A DNA stretch of 64,000 bases from Beroe forskalii. Lineage: Eukaryota; Ctenophora; Nuda; Beroida; Beroidae. The stretch is from NCBI GenBank assembly GCA_011033025.1, contig WFMF01000080.1, forward strand, positions 62,001-126,000, read 5' to 3'. The position numbers and the translations under genes were made by a program. This document shows positions 1-12,400 of this stretch, piece by piece. How positions within the stretch are numbered: position 1 is the stretch's first letter; each line of letters opens with the position of its first letter. Under the pieces are notes generated by a model. The model was not told the origin of the DNA. It ran no database searches and saw nothing but the letters and a program-made list of their open reading frames with translations.

Positions 1-238
1 GCACTTCTTCATCCTGCTTGATCATAAGAAGCAATTGTCCTCATATTTTCTAGTAGGTTCGCTCAGTTCATAAAGTTTACAAATTGGAAAGCAGGGGTCG
101 TAGATAGCGCTCTTAATTGAGTTATTGCACTTATCCCACCTGTGAAACACCCTACAATGTACATTAGCAAATTAGTACCTTTCCACTTTGAGAATACGTA
201 CGCCTGAGCCCTAGCGAGGGTATTCCGCACTTAATAAC

Positions 239-360
239 ACTCACGTAACAGCTACCCGTACGTACTCACGTAACAGACAAGCACAGCGTACTCACGTAAT
301 AACGTACCTTGTACTCACGTAACAGACACGTACCACGTACTCACGTAATAACGTACCTTG
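239..360. repeat. Five-copy minisatellite at the NBEAL-like donor site
   Basis: ACTCACGTAA recurs five times at spacings of 23 to 26 bases. ACGTACCTTG, which is the exon border and donor on the minus strand, occurs twice 49 bases apart. In the sense of the gene the array offers two AAG|GTACGT donors and five GTGAGT-like sites. Confidence 0.85.
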
Positions 361-482
361 TTAGCGGTGGTTTTGCTGGATATGAAGCTTCCGAACTCCG
401 TCAGAATGCTGCTGTTTCCCCGCTTGTCCTTGGTGTGGGCCTGCCTCATCCCAGCTCCACCAATAGTGTTCGTGGTGAACGG
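357..482 (-). CDS. NBEAL-like downstream exon (PFTTNTIGGAG)
   Basis: A TTTTCAG acceptor and AAG|GTACGT donor bound exactly 42 codons. The exon starts PFTTNTIGGAGMRQAHTK and ends FGSFISSKTTANK. PFxxxxIGxAG followed by a polar loop matches the NBEAL lectin region just after the strand missing between here and exon 17. Both borders are phase 0. A minisatellite starts directly at its donor. Confidence 0.8.
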
Positions 483-3400
483 CTGAAAAGTGACATGACG
501 TCATTATCAGGGGTTTTAAAAGGTTAATTGATGACGGCATTGTCACGGTTTTAAGAAGTTAATTGATGACGGCATTGTCACGGTTTTAAGAAGTTAATTG
601 ATGACGGCATTGTCACGGTTTTAAGTGGTTGATGACTATCCCATGACTTTATTTTTGATATTTCAATTAGTAATAACTGTATCATGACTATATTCATTCC
701 AGTCCAATAAAAATTAAAAGTGCACTGAACATTTCACGTTAATAATGCAGACATTTTAAATGCCGTGCTCATAATCACATCACTGGTAATTTGCAATGTG
801 CATGCAAATAGTTAAACGTCAATCTGTTATTGCTGGTTAATATCACTTATTGTATTGTGTATAATTGTGTACTCTACAATTTGTATAAGATGACTCAACT
901 GACTACATTTTGACAAATCGGAGAAAATTCCCATCTGTCTGTAACCATGTAACATGTTGCAGTAACCATGTAACAGAGTCGTTGCCGGAGGGTGGCAAGC
1001 CCCTCTACATGGTGATTGGTACATTTTCTTGCCTCCTTATATATTCTGAGACTGATTCTGATTGCTTATCAACTCTACATTAGGCTGATAGAGTATGGAT
1101 TAACCTTTGCTATAACCATCACTGTCTTCATTAGACTCGTATCCTTTCATTTCGGTTCCTGTCATTTGCTGTACAGCTTTTGGAATAGAACTAAGCCTTA
1201 GAATTATAAAATGAAATCCTGATAAACTTTTCCGAGCCAGACCAATTCTTTTGAGCACGTTCAAAGTTTTACCCAGTAATGTTTAAAACTCTCATCTTTA
1301 AAAGGCAAAATTAACATTGATTATTTGAAATTGAAACTTGTCATAAAATTCCACAATCATCAGCTCACTCCAAAATTTTAGGACGTCACCAGAAATTTTT
1401 CGCACCTATTGATTTGCCAATTTCGAATTGAGTTAAAGTATTATTACTTTCCGCTTTCGCCGTGGTGTCCCGAAAGAAAGTTGCGCGGCGTTTTACTTGT
1501 GTGACGTGTGATAGGGTACTTTTATTTGGAGCATGACAGCGCACAAATGCAATTTACAATTGAATCGAAATTCGAAATGACATTTGCGCACCGCAAAAAG
1601 GTACCTTGGTTCACGCAACTATTGATCAGGACACACAGATAAGTATTTCAGAAACTTAAAATACGATGAATATTAAGTTTTAGGATGATAGTTTAGTGAA
1701 GGGAGTTTGCACGCTTCAGTACCATTCGCCACCCAGTCTAATTTTCCTTTAACGAGCCTAGATTGCTTCTCGAACTCACGAACTGTAATTCATTTCCTGC
1801 AAGGAAAAGCAGCATGATTATTACTCCCTGAATTTGTTGAAAAGTATATATTTATTGAAAGTAAAGTATATATTTCAATAAAAAGGAAAGAAGACACGGC
1901 TGCCAGACAAGATGATTGGATTGATTGCATTTTCTAAAACTTCCAGTAGGTATTCAAAATTCCGTAAATTCAGTCTTTTTTCGCTGATTTAAAGCAAATT
2001 ACAGCTACTATCCTTTCTAGAACACGCAACATTCCTATAAGTAATAGAAGTCACGGTCATTTTATGTGAGAATTCATTTGCCGCATGGCACATTTCATTT
2101 TCGTTCAACATTTTATTGATCATTTGGTTGCATTAAGCTTGATAAGTCAGATAAATTTTGATCTAGGGTAGATAAAATTTTCCGGTTGGGCGGTTGCAAA
2201 GTCAATGATACTTAGATTTTTCGGAGTTTTTTTGAGGTTGACCAATAACCACTGAATGAAAGGAAAATTATAATTGCAAATTTTCAGAGACCTACATTTT
2301 TACAAAAATTTTTATGAAGGAGCTCAGTATAAAAGCAAAATTGATTGCTTTGTATACCTTGGCCGACTTCACGATAAGTTGCCGACTTCTATAATAGTTG
2401 CCGACTTCCATAATAGGAAAATGATACGTTAATAATTGTTGCCTTCTGTACTTTTATTCAACATGCCCTAAATGCAGTGACCAATGTGTTTCTCATAAAA
2501 CAGGCGTTAGAGGCCCTAGTGTCCATGATTAGGAATGTCCACCCAAATTATTCCCGTTTAATGTTCATCATTTTGATATTCATGTCAATCAAAGGCGAAA
2601 AATGTTGACAAATCTCTAAAACAATAGATTCTGGACAATTTCCTATAACATTTTAACACATAAGCTACTTGGACATAATCATTATGCCTGACCAAAGTAT
2701 GTCCGATAATTGTTTTTGAATGAAGACAATTATGTTTTTACCTCAATTAGTATTGCTTCTCAATTCTAAGTCGCAATCCCATAACTTGTTCCGCGGACAG
2801 TCCATAATTCTAACTCTGTTTATTCAGTTCAGCAGTTTTCGCATAATATTTTCAGTAATATTCTTTTGTTTTTACATAACCAACATATTATTTTCATTAT
2901 AAACTCGATATGGGAATTTTTCCGCCACACTGCTAATTTAGACAATACTTAAATTTTAGTCATTGTTATGTTTATGTTGTTAATTCTTGTTACTAAGCAG
3001 ATGTTTGATTTAGAAAATTAATCATTGATTACTTAATTAGGATTAAATCAGCGATTTATCGAGTTATTTATCGAGCTTTAATTCTTTAATTATTTTTCTC
3101 ATTTTTGAATCAAGATAACACAATGTCTACGACTTCCAATACGAAAACCATGGTGATTGACTCCTATCTGTGGAAATGTTCGAAGTTCATGAATAAAACC
3201 ATCCACGCGGCTACACTCTACAGTTCGAACTGCAGTTTTCGCGTCTTTCGTGTGCACTGTGCGCGGCGTAAATTTGCACAGCGTACAGACATGTTGATGT
3301 CCATACGCCGCGCAAAGCCAAACTAGCGGCGCGCACACAAAAGATAAAGACGCGCAAAGTGGAGTTCGATTTGTCCCTGTAATTATTGCACGAGTACCAC

Positions 3401-6400
3401 TTAACATCACTGCTACTCTACACGAGTACCTTTCAAAGCAATACATGAGCACTACAATGGCCCTCATCGGATAGAGCAGTCCATAATGAACTCTTTCGAA
3501 CTTTCCAGAAAATGTACAGGATGCTATAATATGGACCCTGGTTAACTGATTCCTACAGAACACCGAAAGGTAATATATTGACTGTGCACCCCACATAGCA
3601 GTCCAACACTTCTTATAACCATATTACCCTCATTGAACGCAGGCAGGTACAAACATAATTAATACAAATATTACGTCACTATAACATAAAGGGCGTGTGG
3701 TATAATATAGTTCGTAGGTTTCCCCTCGTCACTTGTAGTTGTACATACTCTTTGGGGTGTACGTGTGGATTTTCTGCGTTCTGCGTTCACCAATTCAGAC
3801 ATACTGCAACCTTGTTACCATCTTTCGTTAGGATTCACGTTTTGTCGACTAACTTTTGCTTGAAATATTATAGTTTTAACTGCTCCCACATAGGACGTAG
3901 TGTGCCACTATACACTCGCGAGTCCTGTGAGGGTTGCACTCCTGTTCATGGAGGGGTTCATACACGGTTCATTCTTTTAAACGTCAAATTTTGTGCAGTT
4001 CGAGCCATTGGTATTTGATTTGTTCGAATCGAACGTTTCTTTGTTGATTTTTGATTAATTGAAACCAAAGTTTGGCGATATGTGAATTTAGTTAGAGATT
4101 TTACCCTAACCTAGTACCTTGTAACTTTTTAACATCTTTAATGATTCAATTCTGACCCGACAATCCTTGAGAAAGAATTATAATGGTTTCGCTTCCAGTA
4201 ATTGGCCACTTTGCCGCGGCTGCCTTCTTCGGCAACGTGGCGTTCAGTGCCATGGGGTTCGGGATGGGGATCTGCTTCCTCTTCGTCTACCAGATCGGAG
4301 CTATCGCTGGCCTCACGGACTGCTGCGGACTCCCTGGTCTGAAGTACGCAGTGTTTATCCAGACCATAGCTGCCCTGGTGGTACAGCCCTTTGTCCTGGC
4401 CCGGGTGGGACTGAAGAAGAACCTGCGGCTGGAGATGCTGCTTACCTTCATCCCCATGCAGTTTATAGGGACACCATTAGGCCAGTTCCTGCAGGACTAC
4501 ACGCCCTCAGAGATCCTGAAGATCATAGTGGGTGTGGTGACGCTGGGCGTGGCATTCTGGCAGATCTTCAACATCTGGCAGATCCTGCGGGCAGCCAAGC
4601 ACCCCGTGGAGTATGAAATGGTGGAGGGAGGAGAGTATTATGAGATAGAGGAGGACGAGGAGGATGAGGAGAAGGATAAACCAGGGGCATTCTTCCTGCT
4701 GTGCAGTGAGGGCTCGGGAGATGAGTGGCTGGGAGGACTCATCAGGGACAGAGTGCCGGGTGTGGCAACCCCACCCCGGATACACCTGGATCCGGAGACT
4801 CTGCCGAACTTCGGGGATCTGACGGAGGACCAGAACTACCGGAACTTGGTGAACGCGGCGTGCGAGTACGTGGAGAGGAATCCTGTCCAATGGACAGACA
4901 AACACAAGACACCCATCGTGTTTAACAGGAAGCAGATAGCAGGGAAGAGCAGGAAGAACAGGAGTCTGGTGGGAGTGATAGAGGCTCTGCTGGACACCTA
5001 CGCGGAGGTGAACGACTGCAAAACCTGGCTGTGTACCGCAGCCACACCCATAGGACTGAAGCAGCACTTTGGCAGCAGACTGAAGTACATCTACCTGTAC
5101 CAGGATCCGAGAGATGCATGTCTGTCTCTGAGGGACTCCACTGCAGACAGTCATCTGTATGTGGTAGCAGAGAAGTGGGCACAGGAACAGGAGACGGTTA
5201 TGGACATGGCTAGAGACAATGATAGCAACGTATACAGGATCAACAGGGAAGCGCTGGAGCAGGATAAGGACACACAGATGGGCTTTCTGGAGGGTTTCAT
5301 CTCGGGAGACAAGGCTCAGCAGAGTGACGCAGCACTGAAGAGCATGGAGAGCAGTCTGCAGGATGAGCAGTTGACGAAGTGGGGCAAGGAAGGATCAGGG
5401 GTTGCAGAGGAAGATATCCTGATGATCGAGAGTGTGTGTGGGTCGGTAATGAAGGAGCAGGGTTACCAACTCAAGACAGAGACATTGACGGAGTACACTG
5501 CAGACCAAGTGTCGGAGTTTCACAGCCTGAACGCGGAGAAGGCTGAGAAGAAGGAAGCAGATCTGAGAACACAAGACCCGGAGAAGTGGGCCAGGATAGA
5601 CGCTCAGCGGGAAGTCCTCGCACGGTACGCTCGGGACACCCTGACCCTGCCAGTCACCCTGCCAGACGATGATGGAACAGACTACAACAAGCTGGTGGTG
5701 GAGGAGAAGAAAAAGAAGAAGAAGAGGAGATCAGTCAAAGACATGATGCGAAGTGTCAAGAACGAGCTGTGGCCCGTCAAGCCGGTCATCATCTGGATGT
5801 GTGTCTTCGGCTTCCTGAGTGGCTTCCTCGGAGGACTTATCGGTGTCAGAGGACCACCCCTTATCATCTTCTTCTTCTTCTTCGAGTACCCTAAAGTAGA
5901 AGTAAAAGCTAACGGATCTCTGGTAGCACTCTTCAACACCCTGGTCCGGATAGTCACGTACCTGGCTAAACCACCCCCTGCAGAGTACACAGAGCTGTAC
6001 GGACACGAGACCTGGTTCGTACCCCAGGATAAGTACCTCTACATCGCAGTGGCTGGGATATCCCTCCTGGCATGCCCTCTGGGACTCTACCTCACTCAGT
6101 ATCTCAACAAGTGGGGATACAAGGCTGCTCTAACGGTCCTGCTCATTGTTAATGGGATCACCATGATTGTTACTGCCACCATGGACCTAACAGGGGCTGA
6201 ATCAGCCACTTAATGGACCTTACAGGGGCCGAATCAGCCACTTAATGGACCTTACAGGGGCCGAATCAGCCACTTAATGGACCTTACAGGGGCCGAATCA
6301 GCCACTTAATGTGCCACCATGGACCTGACAGGGGCGGAGTCAGCCACTTAATGGACCTTACAGGGGCTGAGTCAGCCACTTAATGTGCCACCAGGGAGCT

Positions 6401-9400
6401 TACAGGGGCCGAATCAGCCACTTAATGGACCTTACAGGGGCGGAGTCAGCCACTTAATGTGCCACCATGGACCTTACAGGGGCCGAATCAGCCACTTAAT
6501 GGACCTTACAGGGGCCAATTCAGCCACTTAATATGTGGGAGATGAGGGGATTTTTAATCGATTTAAATCAGTATTTTCATGAATTGTATTGTATTAATTG
6601 TTTTTGAACTTCTCAGATAAATTTGCGTTTTAAAAAATGCATGAACGCTGTTTTAGTTTTGGGGCTAATGAATAAGAATTTCTATCTTTTCGTAGCGAAT
6701 ATCGTTTTATAGCTGCTTTGTTGAAGTGACTGACCAATTTGACCTCTTATGGCAGTCTCAGAATTCTGACAAATGATTCTGAAGATCCCATTTATACGGT
6801 TTTGAATAGTCAATGACGTCAAAGCGCTGTATCCACAGCCACTTATTTAATGAATACATTTAGCATGAGTCACTAATTCACAATTCTCAGAGACATTTAT
6901 GCTTGAATATAAAACTATTTCACTAAATTAAACTGTTATCTATTATACATTAACCATTATTGAAACCCCCTCGTTTTATTGCCTCTTTTCACGGACCTAA
7001 TTAAATTAGTTGGCAGGCATCTAGCTACAGAATTTGAGTCAAATAACATTATAAGAAGCAAAGAAAATGAGTTGATCGAAATTCGAATCACTGTAACTTT
7101 GTACTGTACTTTGTAGATTAAAATATAAAATGAGAAATGCAATTCAGACTGATGACCATTCAGTCACAGAGACTCATACCTGGCTACAGTTGATGGAGGC
7201 TAGTTGGAGTTTATTCGTCAGCTTCTTGTCAATTCTGACACAGACCTCTCCCATACCCAAGAGAGGGGACCCTCGGTGTGAAATACCAAGGAAATGCTGG
7301 AGAGGGGAATGGGTAGGAGGGTCAAAGAGGATATGGGACAAATTGTTTAGATGAGGAGAAAGGGATGAGGGAAAGGGAGAAAAAAGGTCAGGAGAAATTG
7401 TAAGCAAGTCACAAAAAAGTCGTTTAAAAGTCATTAAAAAGTCATTAAAAAGTCATTAAAAGTCATTAAAAAGTCATTAAAAAGTCATTAAAAGTCTATT
7501 TCTATCTATTCTGTACCCATTTGTTGTCCATGAAGTTGTGGTCCACGGACGTGGTTGTGAATTCCTTTCTGTTGCAGACAGCGATGTGCAGCGTCCCATT
7601 CGGCTGGAAGAAGGCTTCGAAGCCGAACCCGCTCGCGTTGTAGAAACTGTAAAAAAGATTAAAGTTCGAAACCAAGTTTTAAGTAGATCTCAATAACGTA
7701 ACTTAATAACGTCCGTTCATAGTGTAAAGCATTATTGACAAGTGTTCACTTCAACAGGCAACGCTTATCACACGATCGTTCGTAATATATGATGTACACG
7801 AATAGCAGATCATAAATTGGGCAGTTCGAACTGCACTCTGCGTGTCTTTAATTTGCGCGGCATATGAATAGTATGGACATATGAATAACATGTCTGTACG
7901 CCGCGCAAACTGATGCCGCGCACACAAAAGATGCGCAAACTAAAGACGCGCAAACCAAAGCAGTGCAAACTGCAGTTCGAACTGTCACCTGTATAGTGTG
8001 TACCTTTCGAAAGTGAATTCATGACAGGGGCTAACTAACCGGGTCAGTTCGAACTGCACTTTGCGCCGCGACCTTTGTGCACGCTCCTTAAGTTCGCGCG
8101 GCGTATAGACATATGAATTACATTTCTGTACGCCACACAAGCTTACGCCGTGCACACTAAAGACGCATAAACTGCAGTTTTAAATTAAGACGCGCAAACA
8201 AAAGACGCGCACACTAAAGCCGCGCAAACTGCAGTTCGAACTTAAGACGCGCAAACAAAAGATGCGCAAACTTAAGCTGCGCAAACTTAAGACGCGCACA
8301 CTAAAGCAGCGCAAACTGCAGTTCGAACTGTCACCTGTATTACAACAAGAGGCGTGTATATTACCTGTATAGTGTGTATCTCTCCTCGGCACTGGAGGTG
8401 TCAGGGGACAGGGGACGCCGTCCTCCACTCTTCACGTCCAGCTTAAACCAGCACACGAAGGTGTAGCAGTTCTTGCCGTGCGGCCATACCGGGATCTCCG
8501 GTACTGTGATACCCTGCGGAGAAAATACAAGGTGTTTAAATACGTATTGTCTAGATATACGGGAAAAATACGTATTTCTGGCAAAAATTTCCGTTTTTGT
8601 TCCTCTAAAGTGATAGTATGTGGTGAAAACACTGTTAAGGAGTCCTTGAGATTGGCACCCAAATCTTCACATCAACCAGTTAAACACAGAATAAGCTCGA
8701 AATTCATAAAATGCATACTTTTGGGTGCAACGTGTTTCACTTACAGCAGTCTGGTGTTGCAAGTCGAAGAAGTGGTTTGGTCCCTCTGCTCCCTTGCCTT
8801 TAGCCATTCTCTCCAGCGACACTTGGAGGCGTTCAGTGAAGTTCGGCTGCAAAACAAATGAACTAAGTATTGAGCTAAGTTTTGAATTTCAACACAATGG
8901 AATGAGCTAGTTAAGCAAAAATTAATTAGTTGGATGCTATATGAAAGCTAATGAGTACTTTGTTTATTATCTTTTGACTCAATGGTACAAGTACAAATGC
9001 AAACGATGTGTTTCTTTAATGACAATCAATTTTGAGGTTTACGACATCTTCAGGTCTCAAATTGGATTGTATAAAGTAGTGTTGTAAAGTTTAAAACTTA
9101 ACAACACTACTTTATACAATAAAATTTGAGACCTAAAGATGTCGTAGAACGACGAAATTGATTGTCATTAAAGAATCACATCGTTTGCATTTGTACTCAT
9201 ACCATTGAGTCAAAAGAGAATAAATAATGTACTCATTAATTGTAATCATGCGACTTTTATCCAACGACCCGATCCGTGAAATCTCTATATGAAAGTAACC
9301 TTGTTCTGCATCCGTTTCAAAACATCAAAGAAAAAACCGTGATCAAGTACTCACAACTTTGTTGTCGATTTGGAATAGGAGGATAAACTGTCGCACTTCA

Positions 9401-12400
9401 ATAGCAGATATTGAGTATCTGAAGTAAAATATTATGATTCCTTTCCATCAAAATCAAGATGTAATAATTGATCCAATGTAGATTATGCCTACAATGGTTT
9501 AAATGAAGGATTGAAATTAATTCCAAGCTTAGTTTACAACATGTATACCAACAACCAAACACATTCATAGGTAGAAATTCAGATAGTTACTATACTCCGT
9601 GTATAAAAAATCAACCGGCCAAGTGACGTCACCAAGCACTGCCGCGCGCTACAAAAAATGACGTAACCAGCGTTTACTAATACAATAAGTTACTAAAATA
9701 CTAAATCCTTCTATTGCCGGACCTACCCGCCAATGTGTTCCAGAATACAGAGAAGTTGCTCTACGAGGGCAGGGGTGAGAGGGCGGGAGGGGCACGCCAG
9801 GAAACCTGTTACTATGGTAATCACACCCCCACTACTGCACCTGCAGGGAGGGACAATGTTAGTGTCACCAGGAAACCTGTTACTATGGTAATCACACCCC
9901 CACTACTGCACCTGCAGGAGGGACAATGGGTTAGTGTCACCAGGAAACCTGTTACTATGGTAATCACACCCCCACTACTGCACCTGCAGGGGGACAATGG
10001 GTTAGTGTCACCAGGAAACCTGTTACTATGGTTATCACACCTCCACTACTGCACCTGCAGGGGGACAATGGGTTAGTGTCACCAGGAAACCTGTTACTAT
10101 GGTAATCACACCCCCACTACTGCACCTGCAGGGGGACAATGGGTTAGTGTCACCAGGAAACCTGTTACTATGGTAATCACACCCCCACTACTGCACCTGC
10201 AGGGGCACAATGGGTTAGCGTCTCCAGGAAACCTGTTACTATGGTAATCACACCCCCACTACTGCACCTGCAGGGGGACAATGGGTTAGTGTCACCAGGA
10301 ACACTGTTACTATGGTAATCACACCGCCACTACTGCACCTGCAGGGGGACAATATGTTAGTGTCACCAGGAAACCTGTTACTATGGTAATCACACCCCCA
10401 CTACTGCACCTGCAGGGGGACAATGGGTTAGTGTCACCAGGAACCCTGTTACGATGGTAATCACACCCCCACTACTGCACCTGCAGGCGGGCAATGGGTT
10501 AGGGGCAAGCCAGGAAACCTGTTACTATGGTAATCACACCCCCACTACTGCACCTGCAGGGGGGGACAATGGGTTAGTGTCACCAGGAAACCTGTTACTA
10601 TGGTAATCACACCCCCACTACTGCACCTGCAGGGGGACAATGGGTTAGGGGCAAGCCAGGAAACCTGTTACTATGGTAATCACACCCCCACTACTGCACC
10701 TGCAGGGGGACAATGGGTTAGTGTCACCAGGGACACTGTTACCATGGTTATCACACCCCCACTACTGCACCTGCAGGGAGATTTAGATTAGATTAGAATT
10801 AGTGTAGTAATATGATGAGTAATAATGTCGAGCCCCGAAGGGGCGAGCCATTATTACGAACCGTATTACGTACTAATACTGCAACCACTATTAAGGAGGA
10901 ACACATCCAGTTAAGTTTTGTTGCGAAAACCGCTCGTTTTAAGGTGGTTAGGGTCACGTGATAGCGATGACTGCTACACAAGCGAATGAGCAATGAGTAT
11001 CATGCGTCACGGTCTTGCCACTGGGACAAAACGTGACACGCACACGATCAAATTCCGCTTCTCTCTTTGGTTAGTGTTTCAGTAACGTGGCATAGGGCGT
11101 CATGAAATCCCTATCACATTAAGTGTCTGAGAACTTCACACAATAATTACGCCTGTATCTCTATAGCTCTAGAATTCGATTAAAATACTTGTTCCCAAGT
11201 GTTCCCAAGTGTTCCCAAGAGCACATGAAAGTGATGCATATACTACGTGATATCTCAAGGGAACCCGCCCGCGTCTATGTATTGATTTTAGATGTGGTTT
11301 GTTGAGTTTTTGGCGTGCATTTTAGTTTCTCTGTGTGAGTAAACAGGACTTGTTGTCCTCACGATCATTAAGATTCTAAACACTGATTGAAGACCAGTTT
11401 TCAGCCACTTTTGATATCTTTATTGGTGTGCTGTGTCCTGTGAAGGGACCTGTATGTATTCTTATTGATATTTCATTTAAGTTTAGAAACCCTTTGTGGT
11501 GCCCCTAGTGGGTTTAAAATAAAAACTTGCACAGTGCGCTTCATTTTATAGTTCACTGTTAATATTTTGTTCCTTCTTTGTAACTCGCAAATTATAACCC
11601 ATTGATCTGGAATTATTCGTTTGAATTTGATAATCATGAGATGATCCAAGAAACTGCACTCAATTATGACTCTGGCTTAACGAATTGCCCAATTCCACAA
11701 TCTACAGTCATTCAGTTTGCCTATTGTTCAGTAAGTTAGTCATTCAGTTAGAGTATCAATCCTAACTGTAAACTGAGCCCTTGTTTCAAGATTCAGGTAT
11801 GGGACGCGTGTACTGAATTGATTATTTTCTATTGCATATTATTTTGTGCGCGCAATTTTATAACACTTTTGTATGGATGATAACTACTACAGTTTTTGTT
11901 TTGTTTTGTTGTTCCTCAAGAAGGTACGCATACTTAAAATAGCCGATTGAATTCTGCGGAATCAACACTCTCCTTATTAATGTATCCATGAATACAAAAC
12001 GCCTATTTTTCACACGCATCGCTCCAGGAATGTAACATAAATCAGATCGACCCATTATTAGATTATTTACATCAGTGTTTTGAAAGGTCTTTAATAGTTT
12101 ATTTATACTTGCTCATCCTAGATATGAATTTCGTTCCACCGAATTACCATTAACCCGTAACATTCTTCGGATTTGTGTCCCTTGCGGCTTGCATATTTAG
12201 CACATTTTGTATCACCCGCATCTTAGCCCCAACGTGATACATGTCTGGCATCAATCATCATAGTTCCAGATTACTTCCCACAAACCTAGTCCTCTACGGC
12301 TTGCATATATAATCATCATCCGCAACGTGATATGTATCGGCACCATCATCATAGGCTGTTAAGCTATCACGTGACATCGTCACATGAGTGTCATGTCATG

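Noticed and set aside
4507..5182. Antisense frames inside the exporter gene (up to 215 codons)
   Set aside because: They are shadows of GC-rich coding sequence on the other strand, with no domain or splice support.
4183..6213. Bacterial contamination as the source of the exporter gene
   Set aside because: It is embedded in the intron of an animal gene, with its tail amplified into a local minisatellite, and no prokaryotic neighbours or operon signals are present.
9798..10776. CRISPR-like array
   Set aside because: Units are adjacent 71-bp copies without unique spacers, in a eukaryotic intron. The 36-bp array at 39834 was rejected for the same reason.
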